64,000 nt of DNA. It comes from Patella vulgata (lineage: Eukaryota; Mollusca; Gastropoda; Patellidae). Location of the stretch: contig NC_065884.2 in NCBI RefSeq assembly GCF_932274485.2, positions 40,567,540 to 40,631,539 of the forward strand, given 5' to 3'. The notes under the pieces were generated by a model, which worked only from the letters and a program-made list of their open reading frames with translations, did not search any database and was not told the origin of the DNA. Made by a program: the position numbers and the translations under genes. Of this stretch, positions 1 to 11,448 are shown piece after piece (the first letter of the stretch is position 1; each line of letters opens with the position of its first letter).

Positions 1-49
1 TTTGTCTTGATGGCATTTTTTTTACTATTTCTTTCAATTTCAAAGTTGT

Positions 50-565
50 ATTCTAGTATTCTAGTATTAATATTAATGCAAAATATAAGTAAATACATTT
101 GTCTTGGGGGGGGGGGGGCAATTCCAATTCTCTCAAAGTGAATTACGGAGTTTTAAAGTAATTTATTATTAATACAAACTATTGGTAAATAGGAAGGCCT
201 TAAGTGTGAATTCAGATATTTTGAAAGTGAATTCAGGTGTTTATATGTTTTTAAAGTGAATTCCGGTGATTTTCAGTGTTTTAAAGTAATTTATCTTTTA
301 GAGGCATTTAGTAACTGGATAGAGCATGGTTTCTGAATTGTTGTTATTGCTTGTCTATATATAATTGCTCCACACATTTGTTACTGTACTTGCTTGAAAA
401 CGTTGAGAGAATACTCTTCGAAACGTCGCCCAAATAAATCAGTAATTGTTCTTCCATAAGTATGTGTTATAGTTTATTAAAGTAATTTAGTATAAATGTA
501 AAATATTAGTAATTAGGAAGGTCTTAAGTGCAAATTCCAATATTTTGAAAGTGAATTTTGGTGTT
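50..565 (+). repeat. GAATTC-rich dispersed repeat
   Basis: Runs of GTGAATTCCGGTGTT-like phrases separated by 'ttaaagtaatttattatta' and 'aggccttaagtg'. The same phrases occur inverted at 54030-54250 and 57610-57800, and a short direct copy is at 60540-60600. A 14-base run of G at 105-118 lies inside. It is split at about 298-472 by a piece with a Penelope-like end motif. Confidence 0.7.
298..472 (+). mobile_element. Fragment with Penelope-like terminal motif
   Basis: Interrupts the GAATTC repeat; 'ttaaagtaattta' is found on both sides. It carries CTCTTCGAAACGTCG at about 412-428 after a small hairpin (GAGAG/CTCTT). Motifs of this form lie in the terminal repeats of Penelope-like elements and sometimes belong to a hammerhead ribozyme; a full hammerhead core is not evident here. 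The family assignment is inference. Confidence 0.4.
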
Positions 566-579
566 CAAATGAGTCTCCT

Positions 580-1035
580 AACTTTTAGGAGGAATAGCAA
601 AATTCATTGGATTCAGCGGGTCAAATTACGATAGAAACCAGCTTCATACCGAGGTCTGAGAGAATCTGTCCCGACTTTTACCCCACTAAATAAAATAAAT
701 AACCAGAAAATGTCTCATGTCGGCCATCTTGAATATTTAAATTTTTTTCCAAAGGGTGCCAGGGTGGCATTACCCAGATTCTGAATCTTTGCACATCTTT
801 TTAGTGAACTTTATGAGTTTCCCTCTAAAATGAGCCTCCATTTTGAATTTGGCCCTCTAGCGGAATTAGCCATCACTTTCAGGAGGAATACCCTAGCTCA
901 TTGGATTCAGCGGGTCAAATTCTTTTAGAAACATATTCAAACCGAGGTCTGAGAGCAACTGTCATATATTTTACCTCACTAAATAACCAGAAACCGCCTC
1001 ATGTCGGCCATCTTGAATATATAAATTTCCCCAAT
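580..1035 (+). repeat. Tandem repeat, two copies, ~294-bp period
   Basis: 'aggaggaata', 'ttggattcagcgggtcaaat' and 'ctcatgtcggccatcttgaa' each occur twice about 294 bases apart (for example 587 and 881). The copies have diverged. No coding sequence is seen. Confidence 0.75.
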
Positions 1036-1235
1036 TCTGAATCTACACATACAGAAGATATATAATCCACCAATAAACATTAGGTTGGCTATATTTCCAT
1101 GTCAAGGCTTAAAATGGGGTTTGGCAACCAGACTTTATGGTTCGTATGTCAGTGGTCACTGAGTTGAACCACTACTTATTCTTCATACGATTACTTAATC
1201 TTTAATACCCAGAATTCTCAATAAGTCTGACCCAG

Positions 1236-1991
1236 CTGATAAAGCCAAATTTTTGGGAGGGGGCGCTTGGCTGTCGTGTCTCTTGGGAGAACCCCACCAA
1301 ACAAACTCTCTAGCAATGGGCAGTGTGATCCCTGGGGTGCTGAACAATTTCCAAGCAGTTTTAAGTGGTACACACTTCAGCTACTCTAGCCTAATTGAGA
1401 GGCGTGTCATTTTGGGCGTGTCTGTTAGGGGTACTCCACAGCAATATCTGTCTGGCAGTGGTAATTCATGATCCCTGTGGTGGTGCTGAACAACTTCCAA
1501 GCACTTTTAGGTGGTACGAACTTCAGCTAATCTAGCCTAGTTGGGGGGGGGGGGCGTGGTATTTTCGTTGTGTCTGTTGGGGTAACCCACCGCACAAATT
1601 GTCTGGCACTGATCATTCTTGTTTCCTGTGGTGGTGCTGAACAAATTCCAAGCAGTTTTAAGTGGTACAGATTTCAGCTAATCTAGCCTAGCTGTGGTCT
1701 GGCAATTACATAACTGTGTCAAGGGTACCCCACCACTAGAAATGTCTGTCAGAGTGTTTTTGTAATACTTGAAGATGTAAGGTACACCTCTGTAACATTT
1801 TCATGTGGTACACTTTTGAGCTAATCTAGCTCAAGACTTCATACCCAGTATCGCAGCCCTCACAGCCACACCCACCACCTGACACCCGGCAGACTTACAT
1901 TTAGATGATACCAGATATGCATGCATTAATACCATATAGGTGAAAATTGGTACAATTTCCAGCTAGGTTGACCCCCTGGGCTCCTGCTCTA
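1236..1991 (+). repeat. Right arm of foldback element FB1 (partial copy)
   Basis: Matches the right arm of the complete FB1 at 32105-33357, including the terminal 'ggttgaccccctgggctcc' and final CTCTA. It contains tandem subunits beginning 'ttcagcta..ctagcct' at about 1377, 1523 and 1673 (spacing 146 and 150 bp). The left arm is absent. A poly-G run lies at about 1543. Confidence 0.75.
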
Positions 1992-2117
1992 CAAGCGATC
2001 CTAGATTTAGTTTTAAATAGCGTTCGCCGTTATGATTATTCATTTTATACACACGCTGTCAGAGGTTAAATTTTGAATATTGTTGTTATTATTGACCTCA
2101 GTGGTATGTGCTTATCG

Positions 2118-2690
2118 TTATTTGCCAATAACGAAGAACGGGCCAGCACGTTATTCGGAATTAGCCACTGAAACAGAACGATCTATCTTGCATCCGATCA
2201 TTTCCTCGTTGGGTGACCGACTAGCACGGAGACGACTGTTTGTCAAACGAATAGGGCGTGGACTGGTTTGTTACAGTGCAAGGGTCAATCATCTCCAGCA
2301 ATCACCTGTTTTATTGCCAAATCCCGAATAACGCGCCAGCAGGTTATTCGGGATTTGGGATTCGGGATTCACCACTAAAACAGACCGACCTACGTTGCAT
2401 CCGACCATTTCCTCGCTACCCCCGACCGGATTCGGCAATAAAACAGGTGATTGCTGGAAATGACGACCGGATTCGGCAATAAAACAGGTGATTGCTGGAA
2501 ATGACTGCCCTGTGCACTCTAACAAACCAGTCAGCACCCTACTCCATTGAGAAACGGTCCTCTCTGTGCTAATCGGTCACCCAACGAGGTAATGGTCGGA
2601 TGCAAGAGAAGTCTTAGTGGCGAAACCCGAATAACGTGCTGGCTCGTTATTCGTTATTGGCTAATCCGGAATAACGTGCCAACTTCACCT
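2118..2690. repeat. Inverted-repeat (hairpin) element FB2
   Basis: The left arm (about 2118-2245: 'ccagcacgttattcgg', 'ttgcatccgatcatttcctc', 'ggtgaccgactagcac') is the imperfect reverse complement of about 2560-2665. The centre has a second hairpin, 'aaatcccgaataac' (about 2319) against 'gttattcgggattt' (about 2342). One side carries a perfect 41-bp tandem duplication (2424-2464 and 2465-2505). The apparent open frames through it mirror each other and are not genes. Confidence 0.75.
2424..2505 (+). repeat. Perfect 41-bp tandem duplication
   Basis: Two identical 41-base units starting 'gaccggattcggcaataaaa' at 2424 and 2465, inside FB2. Confidence 0.9.
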
Positions 2691-2724
2691 TGCCTTATTT
2701 TCACGCCCGTTAGCATTGATTTTT

Positions 2725-2893
2725 CATTAGAACCTTGTGAACCCTCAAACGACGAAAATTATAATGTCATCTGTATGAAATTGTCTATTAAATGCCCCTA
2801 ATTACCTATAAAAGAATAAATATGTGACAATCCTTGTCGACCGCTCGGACGATTTAGCTGCTGTGGGCGTATGTTTTGTTGCCTGGCAACCTT
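2725..2893 (-). repeat. MS-A mobile satellite, 5' end only
   Basis: On the minus strand: GGTTGCCAGGCAAC, then ACATACGCCCACAGCAGC, CGACAAGGATTGTC and the start of the first core unit. The element is cut off after about 170 bases. Confidence 0.8.
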
Positions 2894-3343
2894 TCTTTAA
2901 AAAAAAAAAGAATTTACATAAATTAATAATTAAATAAAAATATATATAGAATTTGATTAGTCTCCATCACCCAGAAAAATATTCTACGAATATTAGTCTG
3001 GATGCGTTGTCAACATTTGAGAATAATAGGTCATTGGTTAGATTATCCGGTCTTTTACATTATCATAAACAAAGTCTAAGGGAGGTAACTAGTCCTAAAA
3101 CAAGATATTGATGCCCGTGAAATTAATTTAAGAATGCCATTTCAGAAAATCCATTTGATTTCATAGCCCGTTCAATATCCAACACTTTTTTATTGTAAAA
3201 TTTCTCTCTTCATGGGCCATATCTATGTTTTTTAAAATTAATCTTAATTCGTCGTCACGATTCATGTTTGTTTATATTGCTGCAAGAATTATGAGATTTA
3301 TTGCGGGAAGGGGTGCAACTCTTACTTAACTTGCCCAAAGATA

Positions 3344-4100
3344 ATCAAGGGGATCACGTCGCTAAGTGGGTAAAACACTGGCTCGCTAGCCTGGAGGTCA
3401 GGTGTTCGATCCCTGCATTGGCCGAGAAAGTTCATCCAGATTTTCCGGTGTGGTTTCCCCTTGTCAGTGATGCAGGACGGAGGGCCTGACAAGGACAGCT
3501 GTCTAGTCGTTCGGATGGGACGAAAAACCGAGGTCCCGTGTACACATTGGAGTGCACATAAAAGATCCCTTGGCAGTTGGAATTCGATATAAGAGTAGGC
3601 CGTAGCGCCGCAGCCCGGGCAAAATTTCCCTCATAGCATACTGTATGGCGTATGCCCGTCTTCGTTAGCCCAGGGGGGATCATGTGGGTAAGGCGCTGGC
3701 TCGCTAGTCTGGAGGTCGGGTGTTCGATCCCTGCATTGGCCGAGAAAGTTCATCTCGATTTTCCGGCGTGGTTTCCCCTTGTCAGTGATACAACACGAGG
3801 GCCTGACAAGGACAGTTGCCTAGTCGTTCGGATGGGACGAAAAACCGAGGTCCCGTGTACACATTGGCGTGCACGTAAAAGATCCCTTGGCAGTTGGAAT
3901 TTGATATAAGAGTAGGCCGTAGCGCCGCTGCCCGGGCAAAATTTCCCTCATAGCACACTGTATGGCGTATGCCTGTCTTCAATTAGCCCAGGTTAGGTGC
4001 AGAAGAGTAGGACGTTAAACCCCATTTCATTTCATTTCATTTCGTTAGCCAAGTTTATGAGCAGAACAGTAGGATGTTAAACCCCATTTCATTTCATTTA
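3344..4100 (+). mobile_element. tRNA-type SINE (host copy, interrupted by a second SINE)
   Basis: Parts 3344-3670 and 4051-4100. The tRNA-like head has an A-box-like 'aagtgggtaaaacactgg' and a B box 'ggtgttcgatccctg' (about 3401). The body includes 'ccttgtcagtgatgcagg', 'gaggtcccgtgtacac' and 'aaaagatcccttggcagttg'. The tail 'gttaaaccccatttcattt' ends just before 4101. It was inserted in repeat G. Confidence 0.88.
3671..4040 (+). mobile_element. tRNA-type SINE, complete, nested in another SINE
   Basis: A 370-bp copy with head 'catgtgggtaaggcgctgg' (A box), 'gggtgttcgatccctg' (B box, about 3718-3733), a body shared with the host copy, and an (ATTTC)n tail. It is flanked by a perfect 10-bp target duplication TTCGTTAGCC at 3661-3670 and 4041-4050. 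Being intact with a clean duplication, it is younger than the SINE it sits in. It was mobilised by some LINE in trans; which one is unknown. Confidence 0.92.
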
Positions 4101-4152
4101 CTGGATAATCAACCGCATAAAAAAAAAAACTCCCGGTTACAGGTGGGCAAAC

Positions 4153-5053
4153 ACGATCAAATTGTTTTGGTCCTTATGAATATCGTAATATATTTCTTCG
4201 ACCTCGGCAGGACTAAAAATTTGTGTGAATCGCAAAATTTTCTTTAGATTTGCGACTAGAAGATTCATGCTATTCCACCAAGTAAAACATGCGTAAGAAA
4301 TCATGCTTTAAATTTAATATGAAGGCCTATGACCCTGCCATTGAGAAATGTGTAGATTCTAAAATATCTGTATAAAATTGACTATCAGAACACGACGTGA
4401 TAGAGACTACAGTTTTTAACAGATTTTTATGTGCTCACATTCGCAATTACCAATTTCTAGGCTTTTTGAGCTTTTGTAGTCGTTAATTATTAGTCTTTTT
4501 TTTAAGCCTACATTATGGACTTTAGAAATTATTATTTGAAATTTATGTTTGTGATAATGCAATATTTAATCATATTTATATATTTTTTAGTGTTAATCCT
4601 GGTTTACAGTTTGGAATAGGCCTGTCATTTTTATAGAACTTACTGAATACAGACATCACTGCTTCACATTCTTCATCTTGAACCACAGCCTGCTAGCAGC
4701 TGTTGATTGACAGACAATGCCTTAATCACTTGTGATACTATTTCATTCTTTTAAATATTTGAATAAAAGACTTAATATTAGATAAAGATTGTTGAAGAAG
4801 ATTGGAAATCTGTATAATTTTCGAATTGACACTATAGAGAATGTTATTTAGTCTTTGTGATATATTATTTTTACAAACATGAGTTATTCATTCTGTGAAC
4901 ATATCCTGGGATTAGTGTACTCATATCTACTTATATATCACCTAAAGTTGTAGTATAATAATCATCTTGTTTTTAAAATGACCCATTCTTATTTATTAGA
5001 AAACCATTCTCATTGTCTTGTTGAATGAAACATGCTTGTTCTTAGCATTTTTT
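4153..5053. other. AT-rich, nothing recognised
   Basis: No convincing exon, repeat unit or RNA gene seen on either strand. Confidence 0.5.
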
Positions 5054-5101
5054 GTCCCCCGCCTTTCGAAGAAAGCAGGGGACTATTAAAATGGGTTCGT
5101 C

Positions 5102-5133
<32 letters not shown>

Positions 5134-5912
5134 CGTCTGTCTGTCCGTCACACTTTTTGGGACACAATAACTCTCTTCCTAATTGAGCTAGAATGTTCAA
5201 ACTTGGTGTATCTGTTTATTAGGTCAATGCCTTGATGGAGTTCGAAGATGAGCATTTTCCGCTTAGGGTAAGCAGAGATAAGCAATTTGATTGGTTGATG
5301 CTTTGGGACACGATAACTCTCTTCCTAATTGGGCTAGAATGTTCAAACTTGGTGTATGTGTTGATTAGGTCAATGCCTTGATGGAGTTCGAAGATGAGCA
5401 TTTTCCGCTTAGGGTAAGCAGAGATAAGCAATTTGATTGGTTGATGCTTTGGGACACGATAACTTTTAATTGAGCTAGAATGTTCTAACTTGGTGTATGT
5501 GTTTATTAGGTCAATGCCTTGATGGAGTTCGAAGATGAGCATTTTCCGCTTAGGGTAAGCAGAGATAAGCAATTTGATTGGTTGATACTTTGGGGCACGA
5601 TAACTCTCTTCCTAATTGAGCTAGAATGTTCAAACTTGGTGTATGTGTTGATTAGGTCAATGCCTTGATGGAGTTCGAAGATGAGCATTTTCCGCTTAGG
5701 GTAAGCAGAGATAAGCAATTTGATTGGTTGATGCTTTGGGACACGATAACTTTAGTTCTAATTAAGTGAGATTGATGAAACTTGGTGTATAGTTTCATTA
5801 CAGTAATACCTTGACTAAGTTTGATAATGAGCATTTTCTGCTCAGGGTAAGCAGAGCGATACGCAATTTGATTGGTCGAGACTTTGGAAAACAATAACTC
5901 TCCTACTTTGAT
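5054..5912 (-). repeat. MS-D mobile satellite (3' hairpin, microsatellite, core array)
   Basis: Read on the minus strand the order is core array, microsatellite, 3' hairpin. The hairpin (5054-5083) pairs GTCCCC..CTTTC with GAAAG..GGGGAC. The (TCTG/TCCG)n tract is at 5098-5150. The core units start 'aggtcaatgccttgatggag' at 5221, 5367, 5508 and 5654 (period about 146, one of 141). The 5' end is missing. Open frames in the array repeat with the unit and are not genes. Confidence 0.85.
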
Positions 5913-5913
5913 T

Positions 5914-6381
5914 GTCCCCCGCCTTTCGAAGAAAGCAGGGAACTATTAAAATGGGTTCATAAAAGCATCAATTGAGCAATTCCAATACAATCCAATACAA
6001 TGAATATAGGCAAGGTAAATAAACAAATAAATGGAAAAAACAAATTGAAAAAGAAACTATTATAAATTAATTAAATATGTAGTATGCAATAATGAATTGA
6101 CATTTAATGACAGAAAGAAAACAGTGAACTTTGCACAACTTGCAGCAAGATGGAAAATAGACCCGTTGATACAACCAAACTCTAGATCTGTAGGCATAGA
6201 GCATGTTTTCCCCTTAATATGCTATAATTATTCCATCAAAAACATTGTATGCTTAGACTATAAGTAAAGATATACTGTTTGATTGTTCAATACTTTGTAA
6301 AAGATAATTTGTGATAAATTTATATGTGTCCTCTAATTATTTTCCTATTTCGGCGGGGGACATCAGCCTCACTGTTGGCTT
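5914..6381 (-). repeat. MS-D mobile satellite, short second copy
   Basis: 3' hairpin at 5914-5943 (one arm base changed) and 5' end 'aacagtgaggctgatgtccc' at the high-coordinate side (to 6381). The interior is unique AT-rich DNA with no core array or microsatellite. It abuts the preceding MS-D copy. Confidence 0.75.
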
Positions 6382-6408
6382 GTCTATATAAGTTTTACTT
6401 CAATTTGT

Positions 6409-6751
6409 TATACGCCCAAGTTTTCATGTGAACGTATTATGCCTTCGCCCCTACAGGTTACAATTTTTATCCAATTTTGATGAAACTTGAAATATAGGTC
6501 TATCCCTTAAAGATCTCAGTTCCTTTCGATATTGGCATGTATCAGACCATAACTTCATGGATTATGGCCCCTGATTGTTTGAAAAATCTCGTTTTTAGCT
6601 TGTCGACACTCTAGATGTCACAATTTTCATCCGATTTTGATGAAACTTGGAATGCATGTTTATAACCAAAAGATCTTGGTTCCTTTCGATATACACGCAT
6701 ATCGGACCGTAACGTCCTGAATTATGGCGTCTGATTGTACGGAAAATCACG
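6409..6751 (-). repeat. MS-C mobile satellite, 3' part
   Basis: The 3' hairpin phrase (TACGCCCA..GTGAACGTAT) at 6409, then about one diverged core unit with 'catggattatggcccctga'. It is followed directly by a second 3' end at 6752, so two MS-C copies lie head to tail or one inserted in the other. Confidence 0.75.
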
Positions 6752-8845
6752 TTTTTATACGCCGACATTTTCATGTGGACGTATATTGTCATCGCCCCTG
6801 TCCGTCCACAACTCTACAGGTCACAATTCTTATCCGATTTTGACGAAACTTGAAATATAGGTTTATCTCCAACAGATCTCGGTTGCTTTCAATATTGGCA
6901 TGTATCGGACCGAAACATCATGGATTATGGCTCCTGATTGTACGAAAAATCACGTTTTTAGCTTGTGGACCCTATAGAGGTCACAATTTTTATCCGATTT
7001 TGTTGAAATTTGAAATGTAAGTTTATAACCCAAAGATCTCAGATCCTTTCGATATTCGCGCATATCGGATCGTAACTTCCTGAATTATGGCCCCTGATTG
7101 TACGAAAAATCACGTTTTTAGCTTGTGGACCATATAGAGGTCATAAATTTTATCCGATTTAAAAAAACGTTTTAGTATATCACAGTTACACCCTAAGGAT
7201 GGTTGAGTTTGAATTTCGGGAAAATCGGCCCAAAACTGACAGACAAAATGGTCGTCCCTCGTTCTCAAATGGTGTAAAAATATGGTATATATATCAAGGT
7301 TGTGGACCCTCTAGAGGTTACAATTTTCTTCTGATTTTGATGAAACTTGAAATGTAAGTTTATATCCCAAACATCTTGGTTCCTTTCAATATTCCCGCAC
7401 ACCGGACTGTAACTTCCTGGATTATGGCCCTTGATTGTACGAAAAATCACATTTTCAGCTTGTGGACCCTAAAGCGGTCATGATTTTTATGCGATTTAAA
7501 AAAAACCATTTGAATATATCACCGTTACACCCTAAGGATAGTTGAGTTCGAATTTTGTAAAAATCGGACCAAAACTGACAGACAAAATGGCTGCCCCTCG
7601 TTCTCAAATGGTGTAAAAATATGGTATATCAAGGTTGTGGATCCTCTAGAGGTCACAATTTTCTTCTGATTTTGATGAAACTTGAAATGTAAGTTTAAAT
7701 AACCCAAAGATCTCGCTTCCTTTCAATATTCGCGCATATTAGACCGTAACTTCCTGAATTATGGCCCTTGATTATACGAAAAATCACGTTTTCAGCTTGT
7801 GGACCCAAAAGCGGTCATAATTTTTATGCGATTTAAAAAAAAAACCATTTGAATATATCGCCGTTACACCCTAAGGATGGTTGAGTTCGAATTCCGTAAA
7901 AATCGGACCAAAACTGACAGACAAAATGGCCGCCCCTCGTACTCAAATAGCGTAAAAATATGGTACATCAATGTTGTGGACCCTCTAGAGGTTACAATTT
8001 TCATCTGATTTTGATGAAACTTGAAATGTAAGTTTATATAACCCAAAGATCTTGGTTCCTTTCGATATTTGCGCATATCGGATAGTAACTTCCCGAATTA
8101 TGGCCCCTGATTGTACAAAAAAATCGCGTTTTAGCTTGTGGACCCTATAGTGGTCTTAATTTTTATGCGATTTAAAAAAACGTTTGAATGTATCACCGTT
8201 ACACCTTAAGAGGGGTTGAGTTTGAATTTCGTAAAAATCGGACCAAAACTGACAGACAAAATCGCCGCACCTCGTACTCAGATAGCGTAAAAATAAGGTA
8301 TATCAATGTTGTGGACCCTCTAGAGGTCACAATTTTCTTCTGATTTTGATGAAACTTGAAATGTAAGTTTATATCCCAAACATCTTGGTTCCTTTCAATA
8401 TTCCCGCATACCGGACTGTAACTTCCTGGATTATGGCCCCTGATTGTTCGAAAAATGGCATTTTTAGCTTGCGGATTCTCTAGAGGTCACAATTTTTTTT
8501 CCGATTTTAAAAACCGTTCAAATATATCACCATTCCACCATAACGAAGGTTGAATTCGAATTTCGGGAAAATTGAAATGAAACTGCCCAACAAAATGGCC
8601 GCTCTTTGTACGCAAATTGTGTAAAAGTATGTAATATGTAGTGGGCCCTCTAGAGGTCACAATTTTTATTTGATTTTGATGAAACTTAAATCATAATTTA
8701 TATCCCAAAGATCTCAGTCCCTTTTGATATTTGCGCATTTCAGACCATAACTTTCTGGATTATTGCCTGTGATTGTACAAAAAATCGCTTGTTCTCTATC
8801 CATCTCTTTCAAAATGTGGACATATCCTGCCTGGCAGACACTGGC
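6752..8845 (-). repeat. MS-C mobile satellite, near full length
   Basis: The 3' end at 6752 ('atacgccgacattttcatgt') is followed, on this strand reading leftwards, by several core units of about 330 bp. Recurring phrases are 'cctctagaggtcacaatttt' and 'cctgattgtacgaaaaatca'. The 5' end at about 8795-8845 reads, on the minus strand, 'tgccaggcagg' and 'agagatggatagagaac'. The core is dimeric, with half-units of about 160-175 bp. Confidence 0.85.
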
Positions 8846-9896
8846 TTTTTTTCAGTATTAATTATCTACAGTTCAAATTTTTATTATAGAATCAGATCTT
8901 TTATCCAAATTGGATATGAAATTTTATTCTAATCAGTGATAATCCCAATATAATTATTACAAATATACATTCCCTGAAAACTGTGGTCCATATGACCAAG
9001 GCAATCAATCAATGGCTGTCCTTTGAATGACCTCAGTGGCATGAAATGGGGACTATTTCAAAATGGAATATAATCTGTAATACCACAAGATTGGTAATAA
9101 TCATTTGCTGTTTCGAATCTCATTTCTTGAAATCAGTCTGATACTGGGTATTAAATTAGCATAAATCTGTTTCACTATTGTAGTATAGAAATTGTTAGCA
9201 AAGTGAACTTTTAAAAAATGAGGAGTGGTATCAGGTATTCTAAAAAGAGTGAGCGTATTTCTTTTAGAGATATAGAAGATTTTGAATGAAAATGTTCTAC
9301 TAAACTGTTATTTTATTTACACATAGCAAGAAAAAATATATATGTGGAATAATGCTGTAGAATATGTGTGTGAGTGATATAAGTAAGATAAGACTTTAAG
9401 ATATTATTATATTATCTAATAATAGTTGTATATCATAGAATATTACTAGATATTAAACTATATTGACAAATCTTTTTTCTTCCTATTGCACCGACAAAAC
9501 CCCACCCTCAAAAATGGGTTGCTAATCGATGAAACATTCGCCCACCAGTATTACTGATTTAGTTTTTATAAGATACATATTTGGGTGATAATTGATGAAT
9601 CTATAAACAAGGATTGGATACAACAACAAAGATTGGATAATGATGTGGCCCCAATGGGCTTACCAAAAGTTTGATATTGATAATTAATGGGTTCTGTCCC
9701 TATTTTCAACTTATACAAATTTTTAAATGGTCAGATAATAATTGTGACCCAGAGTCCTATAAAACGCTATGAGTAAATAAGTTTTTGTTAGAAAATGGCA
9801 TAACATCGATAATTTAAGTCCTTGAAAATCAGATTTTTTCCTGTTAACTAATGTAGCAAGATTGCTAGAATTTTTGCTCTTTAAATTAGTAGCATT
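8846..9896. other. AT-rich, nothing recognised
   Basis: No exon or known repeat made out. Confidence 0.5.
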
Positions 9897-9989
9897 GTAT
9901 TAAGAACGCGTCCGCGAGAGGACCATGCAGAAATTGAAAGAAAAAAACCAAACTATAACCCTGGGGGTCAGCAATTTTCAATCCTACTT
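9897..9989 (+). repeat. Repeat L, 5' end
   Basis: Begins 'aagaacgcgtccgcgagagg' and 'accatgcaga', the same start as 13163 and 20469 and, inverted, as 24985. Only the beginning is recognisable. Confidence 0.6.
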
Positions 9990-10380
9990 GGTCTATAACC
10001 CCGTTTACATTACATATTTTAAGCGTGTCAGGAACAGTTTTCATGTAATGAAACAATAAGATGGTGAGAATGACTTTGAATGATCTTAGGATCAATGTTG
10101 ATAATCTTGTCATTAAAGAATATTATGATAACAAAGTTTTACAGTCATCCTAAAACTGTATGTAGCTGCTTCTTAATTGGCAGGTCTATAACCCCGTTTA
10201 CATTACATATTTTAAGCGTGTCAGGAACAGTTTTCATGTAATGAAACAATAAGATGGTGAGAATGACTTTGAATGATCTTAGGATCAATGTTGATAATCT
10301 TGTCATTAAAGAATATTATGATAACAAAGTTTTACAGTCATCCTAAAACTGTATGTAGCTGCTTCTTAATTGGCAGGTCT
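9990..10380 (+). repeat. Identical 193-bp tandem duplication
   Basis: 9990-10182 and 10183-10375 are identical base for base by eye. A further GGTCT of a third unit follows at 10376-10380. Units start 'ggtctataaccccgtttaca'. Either very recent or an assembly artefact. Confidence 0.93.
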
Positions 10381-10435
10381 GACCTACAACTGCTAGGTGT
10401 GGTTATGAAGGTCATTCTGACTGTGAAAATGGACA

Positions 10436-10970
10436 TTTTTGATTTTTGTCTTAATAATGAGTAATTGCTCTACCAATCCTCAGACATTCAGCAATTCGTC
10501 GTGGCATGTTCCTAATCAACCATCTAGTCACGTTTTGGGGCAATATGACCCACTCCTCTTGCAGTGCCACGGCCAATTCTTGCAGTGTTGTCCGTTGTCC
10601 GTTGACGTCGACGAACACGTCTCCCGATCAAATTAAACATAACACACTAAAGCAAACATACGCTAAACAGTAAATCTTATGCAAGAACCGATAGGAAAGC
10701 AAACATGGATAGATAAACCAGCATACGTCAGTTATCATCAACCCTTCCTTGAAGTGTCAAATTTGACAATGAACCCCTCCCACGTGTATGGCGCTATTGC
10801 GTGTCGCACTTGCAGCTCAGTGGTTCTGTTGGGGCGATAAGTTCTTCACCTGTGAACATACTCTCAAAGCATGTCAAATGTCCATGACTATTTATCATAT
10901 CGCAACCTGCATAGTTATTTGCATTTCAATATCTCCTTTTTTTTTTTTTTAAAGAGTTTATATATGCTCT
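10436..10970 (-). mobile_element. Tc1/mariner element with a large internal deletion
   Basis: The left inverted end and 5' leader (about 10640-10970 on the minus strand) match the element at 58395. They are joined directly to the transposase C-terminus (10632-10451), which reads RRVRRRQ, then TLQELAVALQEEW, LPQNVTRWLIRNMPRRIAEC and ends at a stop at 10453-10451. The catalytic core is gone, so it can only have moved in trans. The right inverted end is not seen. Confidence 0.85.
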
Positions 10971-10974
10971 CTGT

Positions 10975-11446
10975 TGGAGCCACTAAGTCCAGATGGTCAA
11001 CTATTGTCTCAATTGTGAATGGGTAACAAAATGGCTTTATGAAATTTGTATTAGTTTGCCATGGGTCTGTTTACTTTAGTCAGACGTGGAAAGCATGCCT
11101 CCGACAAACCAGTCGCCACATCCTACGTAATATGACCCCTGCATTCTTTTCTTACTACATATCTTAGTATCCTTGTGAATTCCTAGCATTTTCACTTTTC
11201 GTCTTTGCTTCCTCTTTACGTTAACTACTTATGACAAATGCTCAAAGATATGATGGTCTTGTAGCTTTGGGTTTTGGACCATCAATTATATAATTGGTCA
11301 AATATGACGTAATTAATTTTAAAGATTGGTCAATAAGCCTAATGACATCGAAAACCACCCTTTTATGGATAAGGGAATCTTGCACCAGAAATTTCACACG
11401 TGATATCTGTTATCAACCTAGAATTGAATGTTTACCAAATTATAAC
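10975..11446. other. Unrecognised non-coding stretch
   Basis: No clear exon or known repeat. The open frame at 11294-11563 runs into an MS-C end and is not a gene. Confidence 0.5.
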
Positions 11447-11448
11447 TC

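Larger units (their letters stand above)
2980..4152 (+). repeat. Dispersed repeat G, split by a SINE pair
   Basis: 2980-3343 plus 4101-4152 align with 25120-25420 ('gaatattagtctggatg', 'cttttacattatcataaa', 'ggccatatctatg', 'ctggataatcaacc', 'ctcccggtta'). The second copy has no SINE between 'ccaaagata' and 'ctggataatc', so it is an empty-site paralogue. Each copy also has small indels relative to the other. Confidence 0.85.

Noticed and set aside
3683-3735. Possible tRNA gene
   Set aside because: It has A- and B-box-like words but no full cloverleaf and continues into a SINE body and tail.
5219-5894. Overlapping minus-strand open frames of 70-117 codons
   Set aside because: Read-through of MS-D core units; the same peptide recurs every unit.
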